DNA from: Xanthobacteraceae bacterium | GTDB lineage: Bacteria; Pseudomonadota; Alphaproteobacteria; Rhizobiales; Xanthobacteraceae | DNA: 5,234 nt | Direction: 5' to 3' | Assembly (NCBI GenBank): GCA_030043175.1 | Contig: JASHYD010000802.1 | Coordinates: 1 to 5,234 of the forward strand | Shown: one piece after another, positions 1 to 5,234 of the stretch | How the letters are laid out: the number at the start of each line of letters is the position of its first letter | Numbering within the stretch: the first letter of the stretch is position 1 | The notes under the pieces: generated by a model | The model's input: only the letters and a program-made list of their open reading frames with translations | The model's database searches: none | What the model was told of the DNA's origin: nothing | Translations under genes and position numbers: made by a program

Positions 1-1
1 A

Positions 2-61
2 CTGACGTTGACGCATCGCGAGCGGTTCATGGGCGACGTGCTGAGTTTCATTGCTGCGTAG
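2..61 (+). CDS. 3' end of an unidentified protein, cut by the window edge
   Basis: The frame starting at base 2 is open from the window edge and closes with TAG at 59-61. It gives the tail LTLTHRERFMGDVLSFIAA. The other two plus frames read through here as less protein-like sequence. A hydrophobic, amphipathic ending of the form H-x-E-R-F-x-x-x-V-x-x-F is common at the C-terminal helix of alpha/beta-hydrolase-fold enzymes, where the His would be close to the catalytic His loop. Nineteen residues are too few to assign a family, so this is only a suggestion. The gene would lie in the same orientation as the ATPase that starts 330 bases downstream, but the gap makes co-transcription unlikely. 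It could also be a chance open frame. Confidence 0.4.
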   Translation: MTLTHRERFMGDVLSFIAA

Positions 62-390
62 AGCGAAGGTGCGGATCGGGGTGGGCAGCAACACCACGGG
101 ATGTCTGCTCACCCGAAATGCGGAGAGCCGAGAAGCCCGAACGTCGTTGGCTTCCGATGCCCGCTCCGGGTCATGAGCTGCCGTCGCGCCTCCGTTGGCA
201 TCACGACCGGTGTACCCCAGATTGCTGACGATCTTTGTCGCGTCGCGCAACTTGGCCCCTTTGGGCCACATCCGGAAGTCGGCACGACAAGCGGCCAAAT
301 CGCACGGGATATTGGCCAATTTTGTGCCAGACAGAGACGCCCTCATTCCGTGATACAGAAGCGACCCCCGATCGAAAGGAAGCGCCACCG
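62..390. other. Intergenic stretch, no convincing gene
   Basis: This 329-base stretch separates the upstream gene tail from the ATPase. A 97-codon plus frame (101-394) and a minus frame (201-428) are open, but both have low-complexity Arg/Pro/Ser-rich translations, no ribosome binding site that I can see, and no family resemblance. The only clear structure is a short hairpin at 253-268 (TGGCCC, loop CTTT, GGGCCA), which is not followed by a T tract. The promoter of the ATPase should lie in the last 150 bases, but I could not pick out a convincing -35/-10 pair. Confidence 0.5.
375..382 (+). promoter_or_regulatory. Ribosome binding site of the ATPase gene
   Basis: The purine run AAAGGAAG ends 8 bases before the ATG at 391. 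This fixes the original start of the ATPase at 391 rather than at a later codon in the downstream frame. It also supports reading the 16 codons before the frameshift as genuine coding sequence. Confidence 0.6.
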
Positions 391-1561
391 ATGATCCTGA
401 CGCTGGCCGTTTCCGGGTATCGCTCCATCCGCGACTTGGGTCCTTCCGCTCGAACGCCTGAACGTAATCACCGGCGGCAATGGCGCCGGGAAGTCGAGCC
501 TTTACCGCGCGCTTGGACTCCTGGCGGACGTCGCGCAGGGACGGGCGATCGCTGCGCTGGCTCAGGAGGGCGGTTTGCAATCGACGCTGTGGGCGGGGCC
601 GGAAATCGTTTCAAAAGCGGTGAAACGCGGGCAGGCGCCTGTGCAGCCGCTCGTGCGAAAAAAAAGCGTGGCGCTCAAGCTTGGTTGCGCCAGCGAGGAT
701 TACGGTTATGCCATCGACCTCGGCCTGCCGGTCATGAGAGATCAGTACCAATACCAGAAACCTTCACTCTTCAACCGCGATCCCGAGATCAAGGCGGAGG
801 CGGTGTGGGCCGGACCGATGTTGCGGCGTTCGAACACCGTTGCCTCGCGCACCAACCAGGTCGTCCAGGTTCTTGGGCAGGACGGCAAGAAAGCCATCCA
901 GGTTTACGATCTCCCTCCCTATGATAGCATGATGACCCACGCCGCCGATGCGACGTCCGGGCGCGAGCTTCTCGTGCTGCGCGAGCGCATGCGGTCGTGG
1001 CGGTTCTACGATTACTTCCGCACCGACCGCGAGTCACCGGCGCGGATCTCACGCGTTGGCACGCGCACGTTCGCCCTGGCGGGCGACGGCGCCGATCTAG
1101 CCGCCGCGCTGCAAACGATCATTGAAAACGACGATGAGGCTTTGAACGCCGCGATCGATGACGCCTTTGCGGGCTCCTCCATCACAATCGAAGAAACCCG
1201 CGGCATCTTCGAGCTATACATGCATCAACACGGACTCTTGCGGCCGCTCTCCGTGTCTGAGCTTTCCGATGGCACGCTGCGTTATCTGCTGCTCGCCGCC
1301 GCGCTGATGACACCGCGTCCGCCGCCGCTTGTCGTGTTGAATGAGCCTGAGACAAGCCTGCACCCTGATCTCATGGCGCCGCTGAGCCGGCTGATCGCCA
1401 AGGCGTCGCAACAGAGCCAGTTCATCGTGGTGACGCACGCCAGCGAACTGGTTGATCTCCTGCGCGACGCTGGCGGTGGTGTATATGAGCTCGTCAAAGA
1501 AGCCGGCGAAACCGTCGTCAGGGATGCGTCGCCACAGACCTGGGCGTGGCCGTCGCGGTGA
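391..1561 (+). pseudogene. AAA/ABC-type ATPase (AAA_21-like, RecF/SMC-style), frameshifted near its 5' end
   Basis: The gene starts at ATG 391 behind a good ribosome binding site and reads MILTLAVSGYRSIRDL. Its frame is then lost at the GGG run 438-440. Dropping one G continues as VLPLERLNVITGGNGAGKSS and stays open for 373 codons to TGA 1559-1561, giving a 389-residue protein, normal for stand-alone AAA_21 proteins. Repaired-protein motifs: Walker A G28-S36 (Lys34); ABC-like signature LSDGTLR about 291-297; Walker B LVVLNEPE about 313-319, with catalytic Glu; D-loop SLHPDL about 322-327; switch His in THA about 348-350. No nuclease, TOPRIM or membrane segment is visible, so a cytosolic ATPase is likely; its substrate is unknown. 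The Walker A loop lies just after the lesion and no start codon in the new frame precedes it. A restarted product (for example from TTG 575) would therefore lack ATP binding. All other motifs are intact, so the lesion is recent or a sequencing error. Confidence 0.85.
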
Positions 1562-1664
1562 TGCCTCGCCGCCAAGGCGATCAACCACCGCCTGAAGCCG
1601 CGCAATTGGTGACGCGATCGAGGACTCACAGCGGCTCAGGGCCACAAGCACTCATGTACCGAGC
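1562..1664. other. Gap between convergent genes, no clear terminator
   Basis: The ATPase and the NTF2-like gene converge here. The only hairpin I see is a weak five-pair stem at 1566-1580 (TCGCC, loop GCCAA, GGCGA) with no T tract on either side, so it is not a convincing intrinsic terminator. In the ATPase frame, 16 more sense codons follow its stop before the next TGA at 1610-1612. They probably mean nothing, because the protein already ends in the Trp-rich TWAWPSR tail I would expect. Confidence 0.4.
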
Positions 1665-2219
1665 TCACCACGGCAGCGGCGTCTCGTCATTGCAGCGGTA
1701 GATGCGCTTCTCCTTGATGAGCCAGCGACCGTCGAACTTCACGCAGAAATCGTCATAGTAGCCCATGGCGTTGAGCGTCCTGGTGTCGGCGGAGGCAAGC
1801 CCCTGCACCACTTTCCAATAGGAGCGCACCGTAACCCCGTCCGCGGTGCCCTCGAACGCTATATGCTGCACCCAGTGCTGACGGCCGCGCCGTCCTGGTT
1901 GGGCGAAGGTCTCGCTCGCCCAGCGCCGCACGGGAATACGCTCTCCGGTCGCCGGCTGCACGATGCCATCTGGGGTGAATGCTGCGACCACGCGCTCGAC
2001 ACTGCCCGAGTCGTTGGCCCACACGTAGCTCCGCAGCACATCCTGGATGCGAAAGCGATCGTCCACGCTGACTTCGGTCGTCATTGCAGGCGTCTGGGCG
2101 GCAGCCGAGACCGGCCCCGTCGTTGCAGCCGCTGCGCCCGCAACTCCAATCCGCATGAAAAAATTGCGGCGCGAAACGTTACCGCGGACGCCGTCTTCAT
2201 TGGTGGTTTCGTTGGGCAT
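1665..2219 (-). CDS. Exported SnoaL/NTF2-like protein with a twin-arginine signal
   Basis: This 184-residue protein is a single NTF2-fold domain behind a Tat signal. The signal has the twin-arginine motif SRRNFF (16-21), a hydrophobic Ala/Gly-rich stretch (22-41) and a likely cleavage site after A39-A40-A41. The mature part matches SnoaL_4-type proteins: a first helix around RIQDVLRSYVWANDSGSVE (57-75), the strand/turn FTPDG (81-85), a central QHWVQHI (115-120), and the closing strands VRSYWKVVQG and WLIKEKRIY. Such folds act as small hydrolases, dehydratases or binding domains, so no reaction can be named. Tat export implies folding in the cytoplasm before transport to the periplasm. An ATG 54 codons upstream is in frame, but the chosen start has a perfect Shine-Dalgarno and places the signal at the N-terminus. 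The gene appears intact, faces the ATPase, and has no same-strand neighbour close enough for an operon. Confidence 0.88.
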   Translation of the reverse strand: MPNETTNEDGVRGNVSRRNFFMRIGVAGAAAATTGPVSAAAQTPAMTTEVSVDDRFRIQDVLRSYVWANDSGSVERVVAAFTPDGIVQPATGERIPVRRWASETFAQPGRRGRQHWVQHIAFEGTADGVTVRSYWKVVQGLASADTRTLNAMGYYDDFCVKFDGRWLIKEKRIYRCNDETPLPW

Positions 2220-2224
2220 CGTTG

Positions 2225-2231
2225 CCTCCTT
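2225..2231 (-). promoter_or_regulatory. Shine-Dalgarno of the NTF2-like gene
   Basis: On the minus strand the sequence AAGGAGG lies 5 bases before the ATG at 2219. It decides in favour of that start over the in-frame ATG at 2381, which has no such site and would bury the Tat signal 54 residues deeper. Confidence 0.8.
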
Positions 2232-2382
2232 GCACCGGGTATGGTCTGGTTCGCTGACGGAGTTCGCAGATCGGGGCGCCACAGAATGATATCGCCCTCG
2301 GGGATGCGTGGGAAGGGCATTGGGTTCGCTGATCGGGCGGTGGCATCCTCGTGAGCCCATGCACAGGCCGGCGAGCTCCACT

Positions 2383-2533
2383 CGGGAGGTCGAGACCGAA
2401 CCGGCGCCGATCTGCTACGGCAGCGACTTTCTGGGTGTGGACACGGATTCGGAGCAGACGGTCCGGTGGCTGATTGCGCTCATGGTGCTGTGATCCGCCC
2501 GCTCGTCGCATTGCCCGCGCGGCTTCGTCCGCG
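2383..2533 (+). pseudogene. Decayed C-terminal fragment of a Bradyrhizobium-type membrane protein
   Basis: The plus frame at 2383 reads REVETEPAPICYGSDFLGVD, then TDSEQTVRWLIALMVL, and stops at TGA 2491-2493. The frame one base over continues as CCDPPARRIARAASSA (2486-2533). Joined, this strongly resembles the C-terminal membrane segment I recall from hypothetical Bradyrhizobium proteins, with a motif like RWLIALMVLCCDPLAIAL followed by an Ala-rich tail. The match is from memory and unchecked. Neither a start codon nor the long N-terminal part is present, so this is a fragment. If the ancestor read CTG TGC TGT for Leu-Cys-Cys, the break is a five-base loss between two CTGT repeats, as expected from replication slippage. 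It is unlikely to be expressed as a working protein. The host protein's function is unknown to me. Confidence 0.5.
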
Positions 2534-2679
2534 ATCAACTGCCGTCCAAAACCGTCTAAAACCCCACATTGGTCCGCAGTACCTTCGAGAGCTGTCGCGC
2601 CCAGGCGATCGATGATCATAGCGGCTGTGGGCCCGATTCGGAAGCGAGGCGAGCTATCGGCTTTCCGCGTCTTGTCTGC

Positions 2680-3291
2680 TCAGCTACCCCCGCGTCGACC
2701 CTTCGCGGATTTTTGAGGGTGGATAGTCTCTCCCCGAGCTAACATGTCAACATATTGCGCGATGCGCTTGCTTCGCGTTTCTCGCCGCTTGGCATCGTTG
2801 ACGCGATAGATCATCGCGTAGCGGTTCGCGCGATCCAATGTCTCAAAGAAGCGCGCGGCTTTGGCGTTTCTCGCCAACGCCGCCAGGAGATCGGAGGGAA
2901 CCTCTGCTTTCCCCTGCGACTGGTAGGCGGCGTCCCATCGCCCATCGGCCTTGGCCTGTTCTATCTGCCCCAGACCGGCCGCTTTCAGGCGACCCTCGCG
3001 CGCCAGACGTTCGGCCGTCCCACGGTTTTTGGCTGACCAACGGCTGCCGGATCGACGGGGCGTCATACGGATGAGGAAGTGGTGCTCGTCGAACTTCGCG
3101 AGTTGGCCGTCGATCCATCCGCAGCAAAGCGCCGCTTCGATGGCCTCATCCTTACGGATCGTGGTTTCGCGAGCACCTATTTTGGAGAGCTTGAGCCAAA
3201 AGCCGTTCGACTCTGCAGGTTCACGGAGCATGTACGCTTCAATGGCAGCAACTTCGTTGAAGGATAGGATTGGCGTCTTTAATTCTGTCAT
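2680..3291 (-). CDS. YdeI/OmdA-family protein (OmpD-associated type)
   Basis: The 203-residue product has the full layout of the YdeI/OmdA family and the usual length of about 190-200. The N-terminal part (1-125) contains the FWLKLSK segment, the hallmark EAALCCGWIDGQ (52-63), then RMTPRRSGSRWSAKN (75-89) and the AGLGQIEQAKADGRWDAAY block (105-123). The C-terminal OmdA domain covers about 133-187, with the basic helix YRVNDAKRRETRSKRI. The end is Lys/Arg-rich and probably disordered. There is no signal peptide or membrane segment, so the protein is expected in the cytoplasm. The family name refers to bacteriocin protection and OmpD association, but the biochemical role of these soluble members is not established. 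A GGAGG lies 13 bases before the ATG, rather far for a strong ribosome binding site. The gene begins 24 bases beyond the repaired end of the AraC-like regulator on the same strand, so the two were probably co-transcribed. Confidence 0.88.
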   Translation of the reverse strand: MTELKTPILSFNEVAAIEAYMLREPAESNGFWLKLSKIGARETTIRKDEAIEAALCCGWIDGQLAKFDEHHFLIRMTPRRSGSRWSAKNRGTAERLAREGRLKAAGLGQIEQAKADGRWDAAYQSQGKAEVPSDLLAALARNAKAARFFETLDRANRYAMIYRVNDAKRRETRSKRIAQYVDMLARGETIHPQKSAKGRRGGS

Positions 3292-3315
3292 ACGGTCTAC
3301 CCCGCCTCCGTCAGG

Positions 3316-4144
3316 CTACAATCGACAAGGCTTGTGCCGCTTGTAAAAACGCGCATCCTCGAGTCTACAACGGCCAGGGCTCACGCCGATTCACGCGCTT
3401 GAAGTCCCGCGTGAAATGAGCTTGATCGAAGTAACCGAGTTCCTGCGCCAACGCGGACAGGTTCACATCGGAGCCGACACCGAGTCACGCCAGCGCATCC
3501 TGAAGGCGGAAGCATCGAATCAACCATTTCGGCGAAACGCCGAGCGCGCGCTGGCAAATATCTTGGACGAAACGGACCGAGAGTTTAAGCGCGTGGGCGA
3601 GCCGCGATACGGAGACAATCTCTCGATCATTTTCGGCGAGCTCGACAATCTCGCGCGACTTCAATGAAATGGCGTCGTGGTTGGGGGCATGCGCAAGCAG
3701 GTAGCTTTCGTTCTCGCGTGCGATTGCTTCCGGATCTTCGCTCATCCGACAAAGCAGCGGGCCGGCCAGCAAATCCGCGGCGGGCGCAGATTTGTCACGA
3801 ATCAGGGACGGCCGCTCGACTCCGAAGGCGCGAAGGGCGCCGGGCTGTAATTTTGCCCCGAAGGCGCTGCCGACTCCTTCAAGCCGCTGAATTGCCGCGC
3901 GGGTCACAACCCCAAGAATGTCCGCGGTTCCTCGATCCGGAACCAGGTTCGCGCTCGGGTACGGCAAGATCGGCTGTAGCCGATGTGCCCCGGCTGGGAC
4001 GCGCCATTGGGCCGACCTGATGCGCTGAACGAAGGGCGCGAGCGCTGCGGACGGTTCGAACCAGCGTAGCACCCGTTCGTCCGGACGAATGTCGGATTTG
4101 AACAGGCCTCGAACAAGCGGGGCGACTTCGCACTCGACCGGCAT
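3316..4144 (-). pseudogene. AraC-family regulator (DUF6597-type sensor), broken by a nonsense codon and a frameshift
   Basis: The start at 4144 is preceded by AAAGG at an 8-base spacing. Residues 1-219 are open. The N-terminal part (about 25-110: LAPFVQRIRSAQW, ILPYPSANLV, GVGSAFGAKLQPGALRAFG) fits the DUF6597 sensor of AraC regulators. HTH1 spans about 175-215 and ends in LGVSPKWLIRCFRLQDALA. There the frame meets TGA at 3485-3487. In the same frame the protein resumes as LGVGSDVNLSALAQELGYFD and QAHFTRDFKRV, which is HTH2. CGA (Arg) to TGA is therefore the simplest explanation. A second lesion follows: the conserved IGVSPGR appears only one frame over, after about 3390. Repairing both gives 275 residues ending at TAG 3316-3318, the normal size. 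A product ending at residue 219 would lack HTH2 and probably could not bind its operator properly. The intact gene would have regulated itself, the downstream YdeI-family gene and perhaps the divergent GST. Confidence 0.85.
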
Positions 4145-4158
4145 CCATTCAACCTTTC

Positions 4159-4185
4159 ACCCGCAGTCCGACGCTGCGGGTTTTT
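4159..4185 (+). terminator. Terminator-like hairpin in the divergent gap
   Basis: A perfect eight-pair inverted repeat, ACCCGCAG and CTGCGGGT, encloses the loop TCCGACG and runs straight into five T residues (4181-4185). In shape this is an intrinsic terminator reading on the plus strand. No intact plus-strand gene ends nearby, so it may terminate transcripts from a lost gene, act as an attenuator in a long GST leader, or be a palindromic protein-binding site. On the minus strand it would lie in the 5' leader of the regulator, starting 8 bases upstream of the ribosome binding site core. Confidence 0.5.
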
Positions 4186-4237
4186 ACAAGAAGCCCAAAC
4201 CCATGCTGTGTAACCTATTCGCAAAGGCGCAAGAGCG

Positions 4238-4244
4238 AAAGGAG
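4238..4244 (+). promoter_or_regulatory. Ribosome binding site of the GST, selects a GTG start
   Basis: AAAGGAG lies 6 bases before GTG 4251. The in-frame ATG at 4203 has no such site and would add 16 basic residues in front of the first beta strand. The GTG start gives MILYYSP, the usual GST beginning. Confidence 0.75.
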
Positions 4245-4250
4245 CGAAGA

Positions 4251-4904
4251 GTGATCTTATACTACAGCCCCCAGACACGCGCGTTTCCACTATTGGGGAC
4301 CCTTGAGGAGTTGGCAGTAGAGTATGAACTGAAGATCGTTAATCTGAAGCAGGCCGAGCAAAAGGAGGACGAGTACCGGCGGCTTATTCCAATGATGAAG
4401 GTGCCGGCCCTTACGGACGGCGACGTCGTGGTCACGGAGACCGGCGCAATCCTTCACTATCTAGCGGAGGAAAATTCGCCACCGTGCTTGCTCCCGCAAC
4501 TGGGCGACGCCGCGCGTGCGAGGTGCATTCGCTGGCTCTTCTTCGTCGGCTCGAACTTTGAGCCCGCTATGGGCGAGCGGTTCAACGGTTGGACGCCAAA
4601 CCCTTACTACAATGGGTGCTTGGACTTCGACAGGGTGCGGGATGTAATCGCCGAAGCTTTGACCGAAGGATCCTGGCTTCTCGGCGAATGCTTCACGGTC
4701 GCCGACATATACCTCGCGTCGGACTTAAGAATTGCGTGCGAGGGCAAGCTGATCCCTGCTGACCGGGAGCCCTTCGCCGGCTACCTCGGTCGTGTCGGGA
4801 ACCGGCCTGCATTTGTTAGAGCGACCAAGATCGACACGGACGCGGCAGAACGCAAAGCTGCAAAAGGCGGTGCCGTCCATCAGCGCGCGCCTCGGAATGC
4901 GTGA
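4251..4904 (+). CDS. Glutathione S-transferase family protein
   Basis: The 217-residue product is a complete soluble GST: an N-terminal thioredoxin fold and a C-terminal helical domain. It would conjugate or reduce electrophiles with glutathione in the cytoplasm; the substrate is unknown. The first strand and active-site loop read ILYYSPQTRAF (2-12), with Ser6 in the position used by Ser/Cys-type bacterial enzymes. The cis-proline is Pro52 in KVPAL. ETGAILHYLAEE (63-74) is the glutathione gamma-glutamyl binding segment, with Thr64 in place of the usual Ser. The usual NPMGKVP is here IPMMKVP, a small departure. In the C-terminal domain, FTVADIYLAS (148-157) is the N-capping box with conserved Asp152. 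The last 25 residues are Ala/Lys/Arg-rich and unlike the fold. No frame breaks are seen. It is divergent from the broken AraC-like regulator, its probable former controller. Confidence 0.9.
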   Translation: MILYYSPQTRAFPLLGTLEELAVEYELKIVNLKQAEQKEDEYRRLIPMMKVPALTDGDVVVTETGAILHYLAEENSPPCLLPQLGDAARARCIRWLFFVGSNFEPAMGERFNGWTPNPYYNGCLDFDRVRDVIAEALTEGSWLLGECFTVADIYLASDLRIACEGKLIPADREPFAGYLGRVGNRPAFVRATKIDTDAAERKAAKGGAVHQRAPRNA

Positions 4905-5234
4905 GCGGTTGGCGCGACACGATCTGCGCGCGGCGTGGTACAGTTGATCGGCATTTTGAATGACGAACCAAGCAGGGTCGGCAAGGTCGACGCATGGAAT
5001 TGGACGAAGGCAGCCGTTCTTCACCATTGCGCTTAAGACGGCTGATCAGCAGGTTGGATTTGTCTATCGGAGATGCTCGTGGCGCGTCCAGGTCTGCTTC
5101 GGTCACTTCCACACTAAATCGGAGGCTTTCTCATGCCCATCATCTGTTGGTCTTATCCTCCTACAGCAGCTGACGTTCTAGCGCCCTCGACAGGCAAGGT
5201 CGGCGCGTGAGGCTCGGTCACCTTTTCACGCCAG
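4905..5234. other. Region downstream of the GST, largely unassigned
   Basis: No T-rich hairpin that would end the GST transcript is visible after 4904. Open frames in this 330-base stretch (plus 4960-5181; minus 4725-5027 and 4816-5112) lack ribosome binding sites. Their translations resemble no family I know, and the minus ones overlap the GST 3' end as shadows. The only feature with gene-like signals is the small reading frame at 5133. Confidence 0.45.
5133..5210 (+). CDS. Small ORF of 25 residues with a strong ribosome binding site
   Basis: GGAGG at 5121-5125 lies 7 bases before ATG 5133, one of the better ribosome binding sites in the window. The frame gives MPIICWSYPPTAADVLAPST followed by GKVGA, then TGA at 5208-5210. 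I do not recognise it. The product is too short for a domain and has no membrane helix. It could be a genuine small protein, a leader peptide for a gene beyond the window, or the 5' end of a larger gene broken by a stop, since the frame is open again after the TGA up to the window edge. It starts 228 bases after the GST ends, so it is probably a separate unit. Confidence 0.35.
   Translation: MPIICWSYPPTAADVLAPSTGKVGA

Larger units (their letters stand above)
2220..2679. other. Intergenic region with one decayed gene fragment
   Basis: These 460 bases separate the NTF2-like gene from the YdeI-family gene, both on the minus strand. The part next to 2219 must carry the NTF2-like promoter, but I cannot point to it. 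The middle holds the membrane-protein remnant listed separately. From about 2546 to 2679 I see no gene, repeat or terminator. Open frames on the minus strand (2197-2619 and 2081-2320) have no ribosome binding site and no family resemblance. Confidence 0.5.
4145..4250. promoter_or_regulatory. Divergent control region between regulator and GST
   Basis: The region carries the start sites of the minus-strand AraC-like gene and the plus-strand GST. Each gene has its own ribosome binding site at its end of the gap. A strong hairpin lies near the regulator side. TTTACA at 4183-4188 could be a -35 element for the GST, but the nearest -10-like hexamer, TAACCT at 4211-4216, is 22 bases away, which is too far. 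I therefore do not call a promoter. AraC regulators usually bind direct repeats; I see no clear pair. Confidence 0.45.

Noticed and set aside
101..394. A 97-codon plus-strand open frame
   Set aside because: It has no ribosome binding site, an Arg/Pro-rich translation without domains, and it overlaps the well-supported ATPase start.
391..1561. The ATPase as part of a phage-defence pair such as Gabija or a retron-type system
   Set aside because: It has no TOPRIM or nuclease domain, no partner gene on the same strand, and its neighbours are ordinary metabolic or regulatory genes.
1562..1612. A 16-codon in-frame extension after the ATPase stop (CLAAKAINHRLKPRNW)
   Set aside because: The ATPase already ends in a family-like Trp-rich tail, so a readthrough or lost C-terminus is not needed. 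The extension is short enough to be chance.
1214..1651. Minus-strand frames opposite the 3' half of the ATPase
   Set aside because: They are antisense shadows of GC-rich coding DNA, with no start signals or recognisable domains.
2081..2320. A minus-strand frame beginning MPFPRIPEGDIILWRPDL, which at first looks protein-like
   Set aside because: No ribosome binding site precedes it and it degenerates after about 20 residues into a shadow of the Tat-signal gene. It could be a worn gene start, but I cannot support it.
2197..2619. A 140-codon minus-strand open frame ahead of the NTF2-like gene
   Set aside because: It has low-complexity Arg/Pro/Gln-rich wording and no ribosome binding site. It overlaps the NTF2-like start and lies opposite the membrane-protein fragment.
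3664..4020. A 118-codon plus-strand frame opposite the AraC-like regulator
   Set aside because: The minus strand encodes a clear DUF6597/AraC protein over the same bases. The plus frame is Arg-rich and has no family features.
4089..4250. An upstream extension of the GST to the earlier in-frame starts at 4089 or 4203
   Set aside because: The extension crosses the divergent regulator start and the hairpin, has no ribosome binding site, and places extra basic residues before the first GST strand. GTG 4251 fits better.

Overview
The window looks like chromosomal accessory DNA from a high-GC alphaproteobacterium, most likely Bradyrhizobium or a close relative. This rests on the GC-rich codon use, the protein styles (Tat-exported NTF2-like protein, DUF6597-type AraC regulator, GST), and a membrane-protein fragment whose C-terminal wording I recall from Bradyrhizobium. 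The assignment is inference; no marker gene is present.

Layout from left to right. The last 19 codons of an unidentified plus-strand gene end at 61. A roughly 330-base stretch without a convincing gene follows. An AAA/ABC-type ATPase (391-1561, plus) has every nucleotide-binding motif but carries a one-base frameshift between its first 16 codons and the Walker A loop. Convergent to it is an intact, Tat-signal-bearing SnoaL/NTF2-like protein (1665-2219, minus). The 460 bases upstream of that gene hold a decayed plus-strand fragment of a membrane-protein C-terminus (about 2383-2533). Next come a YdeI/OmdA-family protein (2680-3291, minus) and, directly upstream of it on the same strand, an AraC-family regulator broken by a premature stop and a later frameshift (3316-4144). 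Divergent from the regulator is an intact glutathione S-transferase (4251-4904, plus). The last 330 bases contain only a 25-codon small reading frame with a good ribosome binding site (5133-5210).

How the genes relate. The AraC-like regulator and the YdeI-family gene were probably one minus-strand transcription unit. The regulator sits head to head with the GST across a 106-base gap, the usual arrangement of a local regulator and its target. With the regulator's second helix-turn-helix cut off, that control is probably lost. The ATPase and the NTF2-like gene show no functional link to the rest. Three of the recognisable loci are broken (ATPase, regulator, membrane-protein fragment), so the window reads as a slowly decaying region rather than a new system. 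I found no CRISPR array, tRNA, rRNA, transposase or recognisable new multi-gene system.
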